In this document: piece by piece, positions 22,199 through 28,979 of the stretch
Layout of the letters: every line of letters starts with the position of its first letter
Numbering within the stretch: the first letter of the stretch is position 1
DNA from: Magnetovibrio sp.
GTDB taxonomy: Bacteria; Pseudomonadota; Alphaproteobacteria; Rhodospirillales; Magnetovibrionaceae
Length of the DNA: 64,000 bases
NCBI RefSeq assembly: GCF_036568125.1
Contig: NZ_DATCTF010000010.1
Coordinates: 124,001-188,000, forward strand
Direction: 5' to 3'
The notes under the pieces: model-generated
What the model was told of the DNA's origin: nothing
The model's database searches: none
The model's input: only the letters and a program-made list of their open reading frames with translations
Program-made: the position numbers and the translations under genes

Positions 22199-23343
22199 TG
22201 TCCCAGTTCAATCGCTTTCACACGGCGTTCGACATCCGAGCGCCACAGTTCCTCAGAGTGGTGTCGTTCGATGATTGCAGACATTGCCGTGATGGTTTCT
22301 TCCAGCGTCAAAGTTTCTTTGCATTTGCGGAAGATTTGCAGCAGAGCCGCCATGTTCTTGAGATAGCCATGAACAGATTTACCATTGCGATCTAACCGCC
22401 ATTCAACTCCGACCATTTCATCGTAGGATCGCATGAGGCCCATTTGCGGGCCTTGTAAGATGTCTTTGGTGAGTTGAGCCCATAGAGGGTGCAGAGGCCA
22501 GCGCGAACGGTTGCTGTCGCCATTGGGGCGGCGCAGGGTCGTGTGGGATGTCGCCAGTTCACGTAGTAGATCCGTTTGCAAATGGGTTAGGTCTTCCAGG
22601 GTGCGAATTCCACCTTGCTTGAGGCGTTCGCCACGCACCTGAAACTCAACCCGCCAAACGTCGTCCTTTTGCCCCCACAGTTCATGAAACCAAGCCTTGT
22701 CGCTTTGCTGTTCAATTTCAGCAACCTTGTCATAGATGCGAACGACGGTTTCGCCCGTCCCGCACTGGATGGTTTGAACGATATTGTGTTCTTCCCACGT
22801 CGCCTTCTTCGTGGCGCGACTGACAAGGTGATCTGGGGCAAAATCCGCGTTGGGGAGATGGTAATCAAAGGCCCAATCGGCGCGAGATACGGTTTCGGAT
22901 TGTAAGGTATGGAGTTTTAGGGATTCTGCCCACGCCTTGAAGCGGGTGGTGAGGGCTTCAAAGCCATGGATCCACAAGGCTTCGCTGAAAAACTGCACAT
23001 GGCAAGACGGTGAAAGACCTTCACTTAAACGAACCTCGAACAATTTATTTGAAAGAACGTAGCGATACGGTTTTTTACCGTAAGGTTGAAGGGCAAGGTG
23101 TTCGGTGCCGAGTTCAAGTTTTTCAAAACCCTTGTTGCGTTCACGCCCAGCCTTTTCTTTTTGGTATGCCAACTCATCCCAATCGATAGTGCACGTTGTT
23201 GTGTCGAGATAAAAGGACACATACAAGCTATCCAATCCGCTCAAGAGAAGTTTTGGCAGCGTCTGATTAGGACCGTTTTGCCCCCAAGCACGAGGAAGAC
23301 GGTTCACCTGGACTTGTTGCTTTTGGGCTTCCAGATAGGCCAT
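22195..23343 (-). CDS. Rep_trans-type replication initiator or MobT-like relaxase
   Basis: The protein of 382 residues shows the layout of the Rep_trans (replication initiation factor) family. A motif SRADWAFDYHLPNADF near residue 155 carries conserved Arg and Asp. VVRIYDKVAEIEQQSDKAWF near residue 200 includes the IYDK signature with a likely catalytic Tyr, and VWRVEFQVRGERLK follows. Members nick DNA to start rolling-circle replication or, as in MobT, conjugal transfer. The ATG at 23343 with an AGGAC site is preferred to a TTG eleven codons upstream. Its place next to a serine recombinase suggests an integrative mobilisable element. Replication versus transfer cannot be decided here. Confidence 0.65.
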   Translation of the reverse strand: MAYLEAQKQQVQVNRLPRAWGQNGPNQTLPKLLLSGLDSLYVSFYLDTTTCTIDWDELAYQKEKAGRERNKGFEKLELGTEHLALQPYGKKPYRYVLSNKLFEVRLSEGLSPSCHVQFFSEALWIHGFEALTTRFKAWAESLKLHTLQSETVSRADWAFDYHLPNADFAPDHLVSRATKKATWEEHNIVQTIQCGTGETVVRIYDKVAEIEQQSDKAWFHELWGQKDDVWRVEFQVRGERLKQGGIRTLEDLTHLQTDLLRELATSHTTLRRPNGDSNRSRWPLHPLWAQLTKDILQGPQMGLMRSYDEMVGVEWRLDRNGKSVHGYLKNMAALLQIFRKCKETLTLEETITAMSAIIERHHSEELWRSDVERRVKAIELGQ

Positions 23344-23369
23344 CTTTTGTCCTGTTGCAGCCAAAAAAA

Positions 23370-23852
23370 TTACCAATTAAGGCGCTTAAAAACGTTCGTT
23401 ACATTAACGACGATAGAACTCGTATAGGCCTCTCTTTCGGCACCTCCATTGGGTTTCCAGAAAAGCTCTTTGTCATCACGGACAGGACAAAAAAAACCAC
23501 TGCCGTTATCTTGCCAGCCCAATTGAAAGATGACTTCGCGCTGTCCGGATTTTGCTTCCTCCCAATCGTCGGTTTCTTCCCAACACTCGCTGATCCATTC
23601 TTCGAAAGTTTCAAGCATATCGACGGTGATGCCGTATCGAGTTATCTCAAGCATCAGTGCTGCGATATAAACGGCGTTTTCATCGTACATGCGGCTTACA
23701 CCCGTGCCGGTATTTTTTTCGCCGACGGTCGACAAAATATCCGAGTTTGTCCAATGCCGAATTTTGCGAACCGTCTGTTCAAGGGCCTTGTCATCATCGA
23801 TGCGGCAGATGATGCGGGCGACTCGTTTAACGTTGAAAAGGTGTTCAGTCAT
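23370..23852 (-). CDS. MerR-like / winged-helix regulator of the element
   Basis: This 160-residue protein begins MTEHLFNVKRVARII. Its first half (LEQTVRKIRHWTNSDILSTVGE, then GVSRMYDENAVYIAALMLEI) has the pattern of MerR-like or excisionase-type helix-turn-helix proteins, where a helix and a wing are followed by a RxYxxxxVxxA segment. The C-terminal 90 residues are acidic and Trp-rich and not recognised. The ATG at 23852 has a TATAGGAC site. It heads the leftward operon and is flanked upstream by repeated TATAAGACA-like sequences that could be its operators. Confidence 0.6.
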   Translation of the reverse strand: MTEHLFNVKRVARIICRIDDDKALEQTVRKIRHWTNSDILSTVGEKNTGTGVSRMYDENAVYIAALMLEITRYGITVDMLETFEEWISECWEETDDWEEAKSGQREVIFQLGWQDNGSGFFCPVRDDKELFWKPNGGAEREAYTSSIVVNVTNVFKRLNW

Positions 23853-23960
23853 CGAATGTCCTATAGGCGTCAATATAAACCAATCAATTATCTATAAGAC
23901 ATTTGTTAATTTATAGCAAGCCTAAAGGACAAATGATGTTTTTTAGGTGTGTCTTATAAA
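23850..23960. promoter_or_regulatory. repeated and inverted TATAAGACA-like motifs upstream of the regulator
   Basis: TATAAGACA (23893-23901) and its exact inverse TGTCTTATA (23950-23958) frame the region. Between and beside them are TAAAGGACAAATG and, next to the regulator start, the inverse form of TATAGGACATT. The cluster lies where the promoter of the leftward operon should be, so operator sites are likely. Confidence 0.5.
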
Positions 23961-24322
23961 ATACAGCCCCCAAATTCCCTTAGCTAAAGAAGCGCGGCAA
24001 AAGGGGGGCATGGGCGGCTTCTGGCATCAAGGCCAAGCCGCTTCGCGGTGGCTGCGCCAGCCTTGACCCCAGCCCACGCCCATGCCGAGGGATCGGCATG
24101 CGCTTCATGAATCATTGGGCTCCTCTCGGAGCCAACTCTTAATAAACTAAAGGAGGAGGAGGTGGCGGAGATCACTCGACATTATCGCGAGAATCGCGGA
24201 CCATGTATTTTGAACCCCCCGTGTTACTAATCACGGGGGGCTCTTAATGGATACAGTGTGTGTCTCATGCCGAATGCTGCGGTATGCACAATCGCAGATT
24301 AAGGCATGAAATTGCTCTACCG
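23960..24322. other. structured non-coding region, origin-like
   Basis: No gene is supported. An 80-base imperfect palindrome (24007-24086; GGCATGGGCG ... TCAAGGC with the complementary arm GCCTTGA ... CGCCCATGCC) encloses a smaller hairpin (CCGC TTC GCGG). It is directly followed by a perfect one, CATGCCGA GGGA TCGGCATG (24081-24100). A further stem (GGCTCC/GGAGCC, near 24118) and a GC-rich hairpin (24215-24240) follow. Position upstream of the initiator gene suggests a nicking or replication origin; this is inference. Confidence 0.5.
24215..24240 (-). terminator. hairpin downstream of the O-acetylation operon
   Basis: CCCCCCGTG and CACGGGGGG form a perfect 9-bp stem with an eight-base loop, about 80 bases beyond the end of the leftward three-gene operon. 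The following T-tract is weak on either strand. Confidence 0.5.
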
Positions 24323-25504
24323 TTACTGTAGATCGACACTCGTTTCACCAAGATAGATGTTGGTTTTCCGGCTGATATGGCCGTGCAACGTCAGCCGTAG
24401 CCAGACTTCAAGGCGGTCGGCATCGGCCCCAAAGGTATGGTTAACCTTGAACTGTTTCCATTCAGTGCCAAGGTGAGTCATGGGGGTGGCTACAACGGTA
24501 GTGCCGTCGTAGACATAAACCGAACCCGTATCGAACGTAATGTCATCGTCGGCGCGCAGCATCATGGCAATTTTTGCGGCTTCCTTGTCTGATAGTGCCG
24601 CTTTTGGAATGTTGACGCCTACACGCCAATCCGTGCCCGTTGGATTGTGACCTTGCAACTGCACGATCTTGAAAACACACAGCGCCCCGGGATGACCGAG
24701 AGGTGTACCGTCTTGAGCCCGCGCTTCGATTTTTGGGGCATTGCCGTTGGGGTCGCTGATGTTGGTGCTCCACGTGGCGTCGAGTAGTGAGCGGTTCAAT
24801 ATGACCGGGCACGCCAACTTGGGCTGTGGCGCGGGCGGGACCGGGTTGGGCTTGGCCTGTTGGCGCGGAGGGGCCTCATTGTCGGAAAGCACTTCGACGC
24901 GCACGGTACCTAAGTGAACCGTTCCGGTGGTGCTGATGCCGCCATGAATGGAGGTTCTCAACCAGACTTCGAATGACGTGGCATCCGGGGAAATCCATCC
25001 TTCAACAACGAATTCTTGCCAATCCGTGTCCAGTTTTTTGATCGCAACCTCTTTGGCCTGCTTCCCGTCATATAGATAAAATGACGCCGCGTCGAAGGTG
25101 ATCGGTTTGTCCGCTTTTAGGGGGACAGTGATTCGTACAGGGCGACCTTGGAAGGGTTTGAAGTCTCCAAATATTCGCCCCATACGCCAGTCGATTCCGT
25201 CGTAGGGGCGCTGTGGCACCTTACGAATGTCCAGCTTACACGACACGCTTTGGCCCGGTATGTTAACGTCCTTGTCTTCGTCAATAACAATGAACGGCTG
25301 CTTGTTACTGGGGCCGTTCATAAAGACAGACCAGGCTTGAGGGCCCTGTGTTTGCCCGGTCATCCCCTGCAGTTCCAGGCGGCAATCGTGATAAAACTCG
25401 GCAGGCCCGGCATGCGGAGGCTGCAAGGGAATGGCATTGAGGGCGTAGCCTGCAACACCGATCAGAAGCGTGACGAGAATAAGAGGGGGGGTGATCCGGG
25501 TCAT
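24323..25504 (-). CDS. membrane-anchored protein with two repeated jelly-roll-like modules
   Basis: The protein of 393 residues has an N-terminal signal anchor (TPPLILVTLLIGVAGYAL) and two copies of a roughly 150-residue module. Matching segments include DWRMGRI ... ITFDAASFYLYDG ... FEVWLRTSIHGGIS in the first and DWRVGVN ... ITFDTGSVYVYDG ... LEVWLRLTLHGHIS in the second. A Pro-rich linker (PRQQAKPNPVPPAPQPK) separates them. The pattern suits carbohydrate-binding-type beta-sandwiches. Its ATG overlaps the stop of the SGNH gene (ATGA), so it belongs to the acetylation operon and may hold the glycan in the periplasm. The longer frame from 25585 overlaps that gene extensively and is unlikely. 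Confidence 0.6.
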   Translation of the reverse strand: MTRITPPLILVTLLIGVAGYALNAIPLQPPHAGPAEFYHDCRLELQGMTGQTQGPQAWSVFMNGPSNKQPFIVIDEDKDVNIPGQSVSCKLDIRKVPQRPYDGIDWRMGRIFGDFKPFQGRPVRITVPLKADKPITFDAASFYLYDGKQAKEVAIKKLDTDWQEFVVEGWISPDATSFEVWLRTSIHGGISTTGTVHLGTVRVEVLSDNEAPPRQQAKPNPVPPAPQPKLACPVILNRSLLDATWSTNISDPNGNAPKIEARAQDGTPLGHPGALCVFKIVQLQGHNPTGTDWRVGVNIPKAALSDKEAAKIAMMLRADDDITFDTGSVYVYDGTTVVATPMTHLGTEWKQFKVNHTFGADADRLEVWLRLTLHGHISRKTNIYLGETSVDLQ

Positions 25505-26607
25505 TGCTTGTTTCGTATTCCCGCTTCGATGCGTTTCACCAAGTCCGGGTTTGCAGCGAGCCAGAGGTCCCGGCCTTTTCGCCAATCGGATAGAGTGGTC
25601 TCGATATTTTCAGGGCTTAACAGAACCCCGAAGTTTTCCGGGATTTCGGGCGCGCGTTGCCCCAATAGTCTTTTGGCAATATACCCACCAACCTTTGGCG
25701 TGAAATGGTTGACGTCTATCCAGTAAGACATACCCTCTTTCAGTGGTTCGTTAGTTATAGAGTTGTAGAGGGTGAAATCCCAGGTTGGTAGATAGGTCAT
25801 GGAAAACCGTTTTACCTGCTCAATCGCCTCCCACCCGCCACCAAGCTTGAGGTGGGCGAGATCAACCGGCTGATAGGGTAAAATAACGTAGGCGCACTGA
25901 ACCTTATGGCGGGTGCAGATAGAGGATATACGTTCGGAAAAGTCAATTTGAACGGTTGATATTTCTAAATTTCCGACCTTAGACACCACGCTATTAAAAA
26001 AGTTCTCCAGGTCGCCCATCATCGTCATCGGCGGCAGGTTAACCAGGCCATTGTCTTCTAGCCAATAACCGTGACCGAAATAGAAACTGTTTTTGAGGGC
26101 CGTGCTGATGCTGGCAATCAGGGCATCGGTTGAAAAGGCGGCAGTTGCAGTATCCAAAACTAATTCGCGTGTATTGGTCGCAACGCGCACTGGCCCTGGG
26201 CCGTAAAAATGGATAAAATTCAGTTCTAGAAAAACATACTTAACCTGAGGATTGTGCGGCAGCAGTGTTTCCAAAAGTGAAACCGATTCCGTAAGGCTGG
26301 AGAAATCAATTCCAAGATTATAGACGGGAGCAAATCGCGTTCCCGTGAAACTGTCCGGATCAATGCCCTCCTTTACGCGAGATGTACCGATAAAGAGTGT
26401 TTTGGGTTTGCGGTTTAAAACATCGAGAGGCTTGATCATGCGGTCCAGCCGCATACGTTCAACGCGCGCAGCGTTGACACCCTCGATATTGACCTTAAAG
26501 GGGGATATGCCGTAAGGGTCGATAACCAAGGTCACGGCCAATACCAGCCCCGACAACACGGTAAATGCTCCCAGAAATGCTATAAGATATCGTTTTTCCA
26601 TACCCAT
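25501..26607 (-). CDS. SGNH-type periplasmic acetyltransferase-like protein (DltD/AlgJ-like)
   Basis: The 368-residue protein has an N-terminal signal anchor (YLIAFLGAFTVLSGLVLAVTLV). The segment TLFIGTSRVKEGI resembles the GxSR block with the nucleophilic Ser of DltD/AlgX-type SGNH proteins, and DVNHFTPKVGGYIAKRLL near the end carries a DxxH pair. It follows the MBOAT gene by two bases; partner pairs of an MBOAT and an SGNH protein acetylate alginate, cellulose, teichoic acids or exopolysaccharides. The start used is the ATG at 26607, although the ATG at 26601 is equally plausible. The glycan substrate is unknown, since no polysaccharide synthase is nearby. Confidence 0.72.
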   Translation of the reverse strand: MGMEKRYLIAFLGAFTVLSGLVLAVTLVIDPYGISPFKVNIEGVNAARVERMRLDRMIKPLDVLNRKPKTLFIGTSRVKEGIDPDSFTGTRFAPVYNLGIDFSSLTESVSLLETLLPHNPQVKYVFLELNFIHFYGPGPVRVATNTRELVLDTATAAFSTDALIASISTALKNSFYFGHGYWLEDNGLVNLPPMTMMGDLENFFNSVVSKVGNLEISTVQIDFSERISSICTRHKVQCAYVILPYQPVDLAHLKLGGGWEAIEQVKRFSMTYLPTWDFTLYNSITNEPLKEGMSYWIDVNHFTPKVGGYIAKRLLGQRAPEIPENFGVLLSPENIETTLSDWRKGRDLWLAANPDLVKRIEAGIRNKQ

Positions 26608-26609
26608 GC

Positions 26610-28190
26610 CTAAAACTGGAAATACAAAAATGGAGAAACGCGAGGGAATTGTAGCACCGCAATCAGCATTATGGCTGCAAAGCCAAAGGCCCATGCGGGG
26701 GTAAGCCGCGCTGTGCCGCGCCCTGCGGCATGTCGGCGCTTTTCGGTGATGGCAGGGCAGTAGCGGAAAAAGAGGTCGTAGGTGTTGGGCATGAAAAACG
26801 CGATGGCGGCGCAATAGAGTAGGGCCGCCAATCCCATATCGTATGAGAGGTCCGCGTTAAAGCGATCAACGTGTGAATACTGTCCCGACAGCGCCACCCA
26901 AATAATGTCGTAGATTCCTGCAATACCGTTTCTAAGTTGCACCACCTGTAACCAGACGGACTCCCCGACAGGTCCACCCTGAAGCCCATACATGGATTTT
27001 AACATGTTCGACGCGGAAGAAATGCTGCTGGCACGAAACGGAACCCAGGCCGAGACCACAGCGACAAAGGTAATAGCCCATGCCGCCAAGCGGTAAAGAT
27101 GCTTATCGCAAACTGATGATAACCCAAGTGCCGTCATAGCCGTGCGCCATAGGTTGTTAATCATTAGGTAAATTCCGTGCAGAAATCCCCAGAACACAAA
27201 GGTCCACCCCGCGCCATGCCATAGGCCGCCGATCACCATTACCGTAATGAGGTTGGCATAACGACGCGACACCCCTTTGCGGTTTCCGCCTAAGGGAAAG
27301 TACAGGTAGTCGCGCAAAAACCGTGACAGTGTCATATGCCAGCGCCGCCAGAAATCGACGATGTTTTTCGCTTTGTACGGGGAATTGAAGTTCAAGGGTA
27401 GAGTAATCCCGAACATGCGCGCGAGTCCCAGCGCCATGTCCGAATAGGCAGAGAAATCGAAATAGAGTTGGAACGAATACGCCAACGCGCCAATCCAGGC
27501 CTCGGCGAAGGTCAGAACGTGACCGTCTGCAACCTGTGCGAAGGCCGGGTCCGCCCAGTGCGCGATACCATCGGCAATGACGGTTTTCTTGAACAGGCCA
27601 ACGGCGAATATGCTGAGGCCAATCCCTAAATTGAGCATTTTACGGCGCATTTCCGGGCGCGCGAACTGGGGCATCATTTCCTTATGATGGACAATCGGCC
27701 CGGCGATCAATTGGGGAAAAAAGGAAATAAACAAAAGGTGATTGATCACTGAATACCCGGTAACGACCCGGCGATAGGCATCGACGATGTAGGCGATTTG
27801 CTGGAATGTGTAGAACGAAATGCCGATTGGCAGGGCGATTTTATAAAGACTGAAATCTTGCTCCATGCCGCCCGTGAATGCGGTCAGGAAGAAATCTTTG
27901 TATTTGAAATAGCCAATCATGGTGAGGTTGAACGTGATCCCGGCAAAAGAAATCATCCATCGCCATCGACCGTCCTTCAATCGATCAAGACTGCCCACGC
28001 ATGCCGCATTGACGGCGAAGGAAAAAAGAAAGATGGCCAAAAAGGTTGTACTCGACCAGCCGTAATAAACCAGTGAAGCCAAAGCCAGCCAAGCGATCGC
28101 AGCTTTACCGCTGATACGACTGATCGCCAGCCACCCCAGGTAGGTCAGGGGTAAAAAGGCAAAGAGGAAAACATAAGAATTAAAAAGCAT
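26610..28190 (-). CDS. MBOAT-family O-acyltransferase (AlgI-like)
   Basis: This polytopic membrane protein of 526 residues, with around ten or more TM helices, begins MLFNSYVFLFAFLPLTYLGW as AlgI/DltB-type proteins do. FPQLIAGPIVHHKEMMPQF is the first hallmark, and GLWHGAGWTFVFWGFLHG carries the catalytic His of MBOAT proteins. It moves acetyl groups across the membrane for transfer to a glycan by the SGNH partner encoded downstream. The three-gene leftward operon is tightly packed. Its GC content appears lower than that of the housekeeping genes around it, consistent with transfer. Confidence 0.9.
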   Translation of the reverse strand: MLFNSYVFLFAFLPLTYLGWLAISRISGKAAIAWLALASLVYYGWSSTTFLAIFLFSFAVNAACVGSLDRLKDGRWRWMISFAGITFNLTMIGYFKYKDFFLTAFTGGMEQDFSLYKIALPIGISFYTFQQIAYIVDAYRRVVTGYSVINHLLFISFFPQLIAGPIVHHKEMMPQFARPEMRRKMLNLGIGLSIFAVGLFKKTVIADGIAHWADPAFAQVADGHVLTFAEAWIGALAYSFQLYFDFSAYSDMALGLARMFGITLPLNFNSPYKAKNIVDFWRRWHMTLSRFLRDYLYFPLGGNRKGVSRRYANLITVMVIGGLWHGAGWTFVFWGFLHGIYLMINNLWRTAMTALGLSSVCDKHLYRLAAWAITFVAVVSAWVPFRASSISSASNMLKSMYGLQGGPVGESVWLQVVQLRNGIAGIYDIIWVALSGQYSHVDRFNADLSYDMGLAALLYCAAIAFFMPNTYDLFFRYCPAITEKRRHAAGRGTARLTPAWAFGFAAIMLIAVLQFPRVSPFLYFQF

Positions 28191-28456
28191 ATTGTAACAT
28201 TTCTAAATTGATGGACTATTAAAAGTAGTGCCACAATCTCATGATAACGGCCAATGGTTTCGCTTCTTTTTTTGGTGGAACGCTTGATATAGAGGCAATA
28301 AAAATTGAAGCAACATTTATAAAATTGTCTTAATCGCTACACCTAGCGGTGGTTTGGGGATGTTCCCCCTTTAGCGGAGTATGTGCCCCGGGAAGGCCTG
28401 ATGTTTGATGCAGAAATCACTCAAGATGAAGCAACAAAACCCAGTGCCCATCTTTA

Positions 28457-28474
28457 TCCTCGTTGGCCCACCAT
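28457..28474. repeat. candidate attR: degenerate copy of the tRNA-Lys 3' end
   Basis: TCCTCGTTGGCCCACCAT matches TCCTTGTGCGCCCACCAT (20201-20218, the T-arm end, acceptor strand, CCA and one following base) at 15 of 18 positions. A terminator follows two bases later, as expected if this was once the sequence downstream of the tRNA. Confidence 0.4.
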
Positions 28475-28475
28475 C

Positions 28476-28504
28476 AAAACCCCCAGGTAACCCTGGGGGT
28501 TTTG
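28476..28504 (+). terminator. strong terminator hairpin
   Basis: AAAACCCCCAGG and CCTGGGGGTTTT form a perfect 12-bp stem with a loop of about four bases, followed by GCCTTTCTT. There is no plus-strand gene upstream within the element, so it is best explained as the former terminator of the interrupted tRNA-Lys gene. Confidence 0.85.
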
Positions 28505-28676
28505 CCTTTCTTGCTCCCTGCATTCCACATCTGGAAAATGCTTAAGGTCGGCCTTTAGCCTTGCGCGCCATCACGGTGGCATAACCTGTCCATTTTCCGA
28601 TTTTGCAAATTCAGTGCGTGCAATATGCACCGCTCCGCCTCTTTCGAGAAGAAGAGGCGGGGAGCAGGTTGTTATA

Positions 28677-28689
28677 AATCAATGCATTA
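28677..28689. promoter_or_regulatory. IHF-binding consensus
   Basis: AATCAATGCATTA fits the IHF consensus WATCAANNNNTTR at every position. It lies between a 13-base palindrome (GTGCAATATGCAC, 28618-28630, possible activator site) and the sigma-54 promoter, the classical arrangement for DNA bending at such promoters. Confidence 0.65.
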
Positions 28690-28705
28690 AGGTCTTCTGT
28701 GAGCA

Positions 28706-28721
28706 TGGCACAGCGCTTGCA
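28706..28721 (+). promoter_or_regulatory. sigma-54 (RpoN) promoter
   Basis: TGGCACAGCGCTTGCA matches the -24/-12 consensus TGGCACRNNNNTTGCW with the required GG-N10-GC spacing. Transcription would start near 28733 and lead straight into the 49-residue ORF at 28777. Confidence 0.88.
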
Positions 28722-28776
28722 AATCATCCCGTAATCGAAACGATATGGTTGTGGCAACACAGTAAGGATGAGAACC

Positions 28777-28926
28777 ATGCGCCAAGAAAAGGTTACGTTT
28801 GCGAATAGCCGGCAAGATCTTTCGTCGTTGCTTGAAAACGTTCAACGTGTCCGTGAAGCGATGGAACGCATGATCGAGGAAGATGCCTTTGGCAAGCTTG
28901 CACAAGGCCTCCTTCGGTACTGGTGA
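28777..28926 (+). CDS. sigma-54-driven small protein, unknown
   Basis: A 49-residue protein (MRQEKVTFANSR ... AQGLLRYW) starts at an ATG with an AAGGATGAG ribosome-binding site and lies 55 bases after a consensus sigma-54 promoter. Most of it looks like one amphipathic helix (LLENVQRVREAMERMIEE). No family is recognised. The gene stands alone between the element and the sensor kinase on the other strand. The promoter and ribosome-binding site support expression; a structural or regulatory role is open. Confidence 0.68.
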   Translation: MRQEKVTFANSRQDLSSLLENVQRVREAMERMIEEDAFGKLAQGLLRYW

Positions 28927-28979
28927 GGCAGGGCTAGAGCTGCCCTTCGGGGGCGACGATTAGAAGCGGAGGCGGGCGG

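Larger units (their letters stand above)
28191..28705. other. intergenic region with element end and sigma-54 control sites
   Basis: No gene is supported in about 515 bases. The left part (28200-28340) is A/T-rich and probably carries the promoter of the MBOAT operon. 28457-28474 resembles the tRNA-Lys 3' end. 28476-28504 is a terminator. Further right are a 13-base palindrome (28618-28630), a perfect hairpin (28635-28660) and an IHF consensus (28677-28689), which belong to the sigma-54 promoter at 28706. Confidence 0.55.

Noticed and set aside
23984-24175. A 63-codon minus-strand ORF in the origin-like region
   Set aside because: It runs through the large palindromes, and its Ala/Trp/Arg-rich sequence looks like a translation of a structured DNA element.
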